The position numbers were made by a program, and so were the translations under genes. A stretch of 64,000 bases of DNA, from positions 9,143,060-9,207,059 of the forward strand of contig OX359247.1 in the NCBI GenBank assembly GCA_947179485.1. Reading direction: 5' to 3'. Below the pieces are notes generated by a model. That model searched no databases. It was not told where the DNA came from and saw nothing but the letters and a program-made list of their open reading frames with translations. The stretch's first letter is position 1. The number at the start of each line of letters is the position of its first letter. This document shows positions 61,580 through 64,000 of this stretch, in pieces. This stretch comes from Allacma fusca (Eukaryota > Arthropoda > Collembola > Symphypleona > Sminthuridae).

Positions 61580-63446
61580 CTCCATCCTTTAGTGGGATTG
61601 TTCAGCCGCATCTTGGCTCCTTTGGACTGAATGCAATGGCTATGACTGCCTGCCTGCCTCCCTGCGTGGTAGTAGTAATAGTAGTAGTGGTGGCTGGGCT
61701 TGTTGCGGCCGATGAGTTTGTGCAATTGGAAATCTTCCACCAACTTACTTACCTATAAATGGGAAATGTCCATCTTTGAACTGGCTTCTCTTCCCTGCAT
61801 TCCAATGCATTTATTTATGCTATTCTTTGCAAAAACTAATTATTCCACTGCAGTTTGGGTTTCCTGCTCAGACGGATTCAGCCCGTGGGGAAGGGACCAT
61901 TTTTTCTGGTAACTTTTAGTCGTGATAAACTTGAATTCATTAAAAATTTTCATTGTAAATAACTGAGCTATTTCTATAGGTGTATTGTGTATCTTGCATC
62001 CATCCATCTAACTATATCTGCTCTGAAAAATGTGACCGTCATATGGCCATTGTACTAAGGTTCTAATTATAAACCACGAATGCAATGTTGTCTCAGTGCA
62101 TGCTTATTGTCCTGCTCTGTTTTGGAATGACTGAGAGATTAAACAATAACAAGAAGTGGTATCTCTTCAGATCACTCACGTCCTCATGGCATGCATGGCT
62201 CTCTTGAGTTTTTGAGGCGGATGGTGAACTTACATGTATCTGTAAAAGTGAGGTGCTCCTTGACTATGGGGAGTTTTTTTTTTTTTTTTTGAGCAAGTGT
62301 TTATATGTCTATCGACTGTAGAAAATACTACATAGGAGTCAGTTAGAGTTAGGTTCCTCTCTCTCTCCGAGAGTCGAGACATACTACAGGAGTGTACGAT
62401 GGAAATAGAAATGTGGGATTCTTGTGACTACGGCAGGACTTGGAATGGCCTGAGGGCAGGTGTGTAGAAAAAAGAAAGGGATACCTGACATTTAGTTGGC
62501 TTATGTCATGATGTTCTTCAGCTCTCTTCATGCGAGCATTGGAGCTCTGAAGATCTTGGTCTCTCGGGATGGAAGACGACACGGCAACCCATTTCAAAAT
62601 CTTTGTATACTCTTCCAAACTCCAGCTATATGTACATGTAGGTATGTACATATACGTGTGTACTACTACTACTGGTAAACTCACACACGCACAACAACAA
62701 CCATTGTTTCATTCTTACTTTTCGATTCGAATGCTCCTGTTAACAAATTTTCTGTTTCGTGCATTTAATACCTGCCTTTTTATTATTTTTTATTAGATGG
62801 ATGGCTAACTGTTACGGGAAATATTTACTAATGGTAATGAGAGAGAGTTCCCTGAATCAGTGCATGTTTCATGAAAGATCCATCTTCCTTGTCTTCATTT
62901 ATTTTTCCCTCTTGAGAACTGTTAAGTTAATTTATTTATGTACTAAAATGTGTCAGCGACACTTGTTGTTCTCTGAGCACATATGTAATTACATATGTAT
63001 GTACTTGGTGGAGTGACCCATGGAAGGAAGTGTATTGGATTTTATTCATTTCCTAAATCTCAGTCCTGGCTTCTAGTAAATCCACTCAGGGGAGTTGGAG
63101 AGGGATGAGGTGCTGCCACGTGTTGTGTTTATGGCAAAAATTCATGAATCATATTTATGGACATGACACTTGAGGAGTCTCTCAACCTCAGAGTTTAAAG
63201 GCATTGAATTCGTGAATATTTATTCGCGTGGGCTCTAAGGGGTTGAAGAACATGGAGCCGCCATTCAAATGTCAATGTGTACAGACGGCTCTCTCAAAGT
63301 TTTATTCTTACATATTGAGAGGTCATTTATCTGTATCAGGTGAATGGGGATATATTTATTCCGGCAATTGGAAGAGGCATCTCTCACAGGAAGGCTTATG
63401 GCATCTCTCATGATTGCCTTCGGGGACTGTCTGACTGTCTCCCCAG

Positions 63447-63621
63447 CGGATTTACGAGACTGGGTTCCGAGGCTATTCTTACACATTTCCAACTCACATT
63501 TTGTGTCAAATCTTTACCATAACTCTTATTTCATGCCGGTACGAAGACACAAGACATTACATTGCCAATACATTGGAAGATGCTATTTTGCTTATGTACC
63601 AACATACCTTGGCACAGCACG
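63447..63621 (+). other. Coding-like patch with good splice sites, unassigned
   Basis: A pyrimidine-rich acceptor (actgtctgactgtctccccag) and a consensus donor (CACG|GTGAGT) bound 175 nt open in one frame, giving RIYETGFRGYSYTFPTHILC, then CRYEDTRHYIANTLEDAILL and MYQHTLAQH. A different plus-strand frame (63344-63625) and a minus-strand frame (63265-63492) are also open across part of it, so the strand is not settled. Recorded as a candidate exon of a gene running off the right edge. Confidence 0.25.
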
Positions 63622-64000
63622 GTGAGTTATCATTTTGTATTTTATTACCTCACAGAATCAATAGAGAAACGTTATTGGAACCGTATTTATGAGGAAACCT
63701 GTATTTAATTATCTGGGGTGAATTTGCAGACATTTTTTAATTTGAGCAATAAATGTCATGATAATTATGATAAACACAGAACACAACTGGAACTCATCAA
63801 GTTGCATTGCATGACTAAAAAATCTAGTGCACTAGTCATGTGTGTCTGTCTCCACGTTGTTATATGTAATTAATTATGTATGTACTCACGGATAGTCTCT
63901 CACATTAGAATTCATGGGATCAAATTAATTTGCGACTGATACGGCTTCCAAACAATAGCAAACATGACGACAGCATATCAACCCTGTTGGGAGTGTGTCG
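63622..64000. other. Right-edge DNA, nothing recognised
   Basis: AT-rich sequence with no gene, repeat or RNA structure that I can support. Confidence 0.5.

Larger units (their letters stand above)
60089..63343. other. Upstream/intergenic DNA of the receptor gene
   Basis: The receptor promoter should lie here if there is no upstream untranslated exon. I see no clear TATA box at a supported start site. Contents are simple-sequence tracts (GTAT, a T-run near 62276-62290, a GTA-type run near 61668-61694) and ACATATGTA motifs. Open frames here are short and look random. Confidence 0.5.

Noticed and set aside
61522..61758. Signal-peptide-like open frame with a poly-valine core
   Set aside because: The hydrophobic run comes from a (GTA)n-type simple repeat, and there is no supported downstream exon.
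1..64000. tRNA, rRNA, CRISPR arrays, operons or bacterial-type features
   Set aside because: I looked for tRNA B-box-like GTTCGAATC strings, rRNA-like GC-rich blocks and regularly spaced repeats and saw none. The window is intron-bearing eukaryotic DNA.

Overview
This is an AT-rich eukaryotic (animal) window. All real genes are split by GT-AG introns, mostly 60-400 bp, and the proteins are metazoan types: VPS13, C-type-lectin-like modules, and a VWC/FN3/IGFBP-type cell-surface receptor. Short introns, dinucleotide microsatellites, a TA-flanked inverted-repeat element and many near-palindromic ACATATGTA motifs fit an arthropod. A crustacean such as a copepod or sea louse is my guess, not a demonstrated assignment.

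Layout. (1) 1-7503, plus strand: the last 26 exons of a VPS13 lipid-transfer protein gene, about 1,581 codons, with stop and poly(A) signal present. (2) 8344-12496, plus strand: a 15-exon secreted protein of about 833 aa that I reconstructed by splicing. It has a signal peptide, three C-type-lectin-like modules, a polybasic furin-like site, a polar linker and a C-terminal region of about 280 aa that I do not recognise. (3) 12497-14819: intergenic, with a 665-bp TA-flanked inverted-repeat (pogo/Tigger-like MITE) element and a diverged 166-bp tandem duplication. (4) 14820-16100, plus strand: a largely intronless leucine-rich-repeat-like protein. (5) 16690-60088, minus strand: a 16-exon, 1,793-aa single-pass receptor-like protein with an IGFBP-like head, six VWC modules, EGF-like modules, four FN3 modules, a transmembrane helix and a 45-aa tail. 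Its exons sum exactly to an open frame. Its first intron is 31.5 kb and fills half of the window. (6) 60089-64000: upstream or intergenic DNA of that gene, with one coding-like patch near the right edge.

The genes do not form an operon or an obvious pathway. VPS13 and the lectin-like gene run head to tail. The LRR gene and the receptor gene are tail to tail with 3' ends close enough to overlap.

Most worth following up: the three-CTLD protein with its unrecognised C-terminal domain; and, inside the 31.5-kb intron, three plus-strand exon candidates (36664-36742, 41421-41479, 42661-42789) whose splice phases chain together and whose joined peptide contains a clear transmembrane helix, suggesting an unannotated nested gene.
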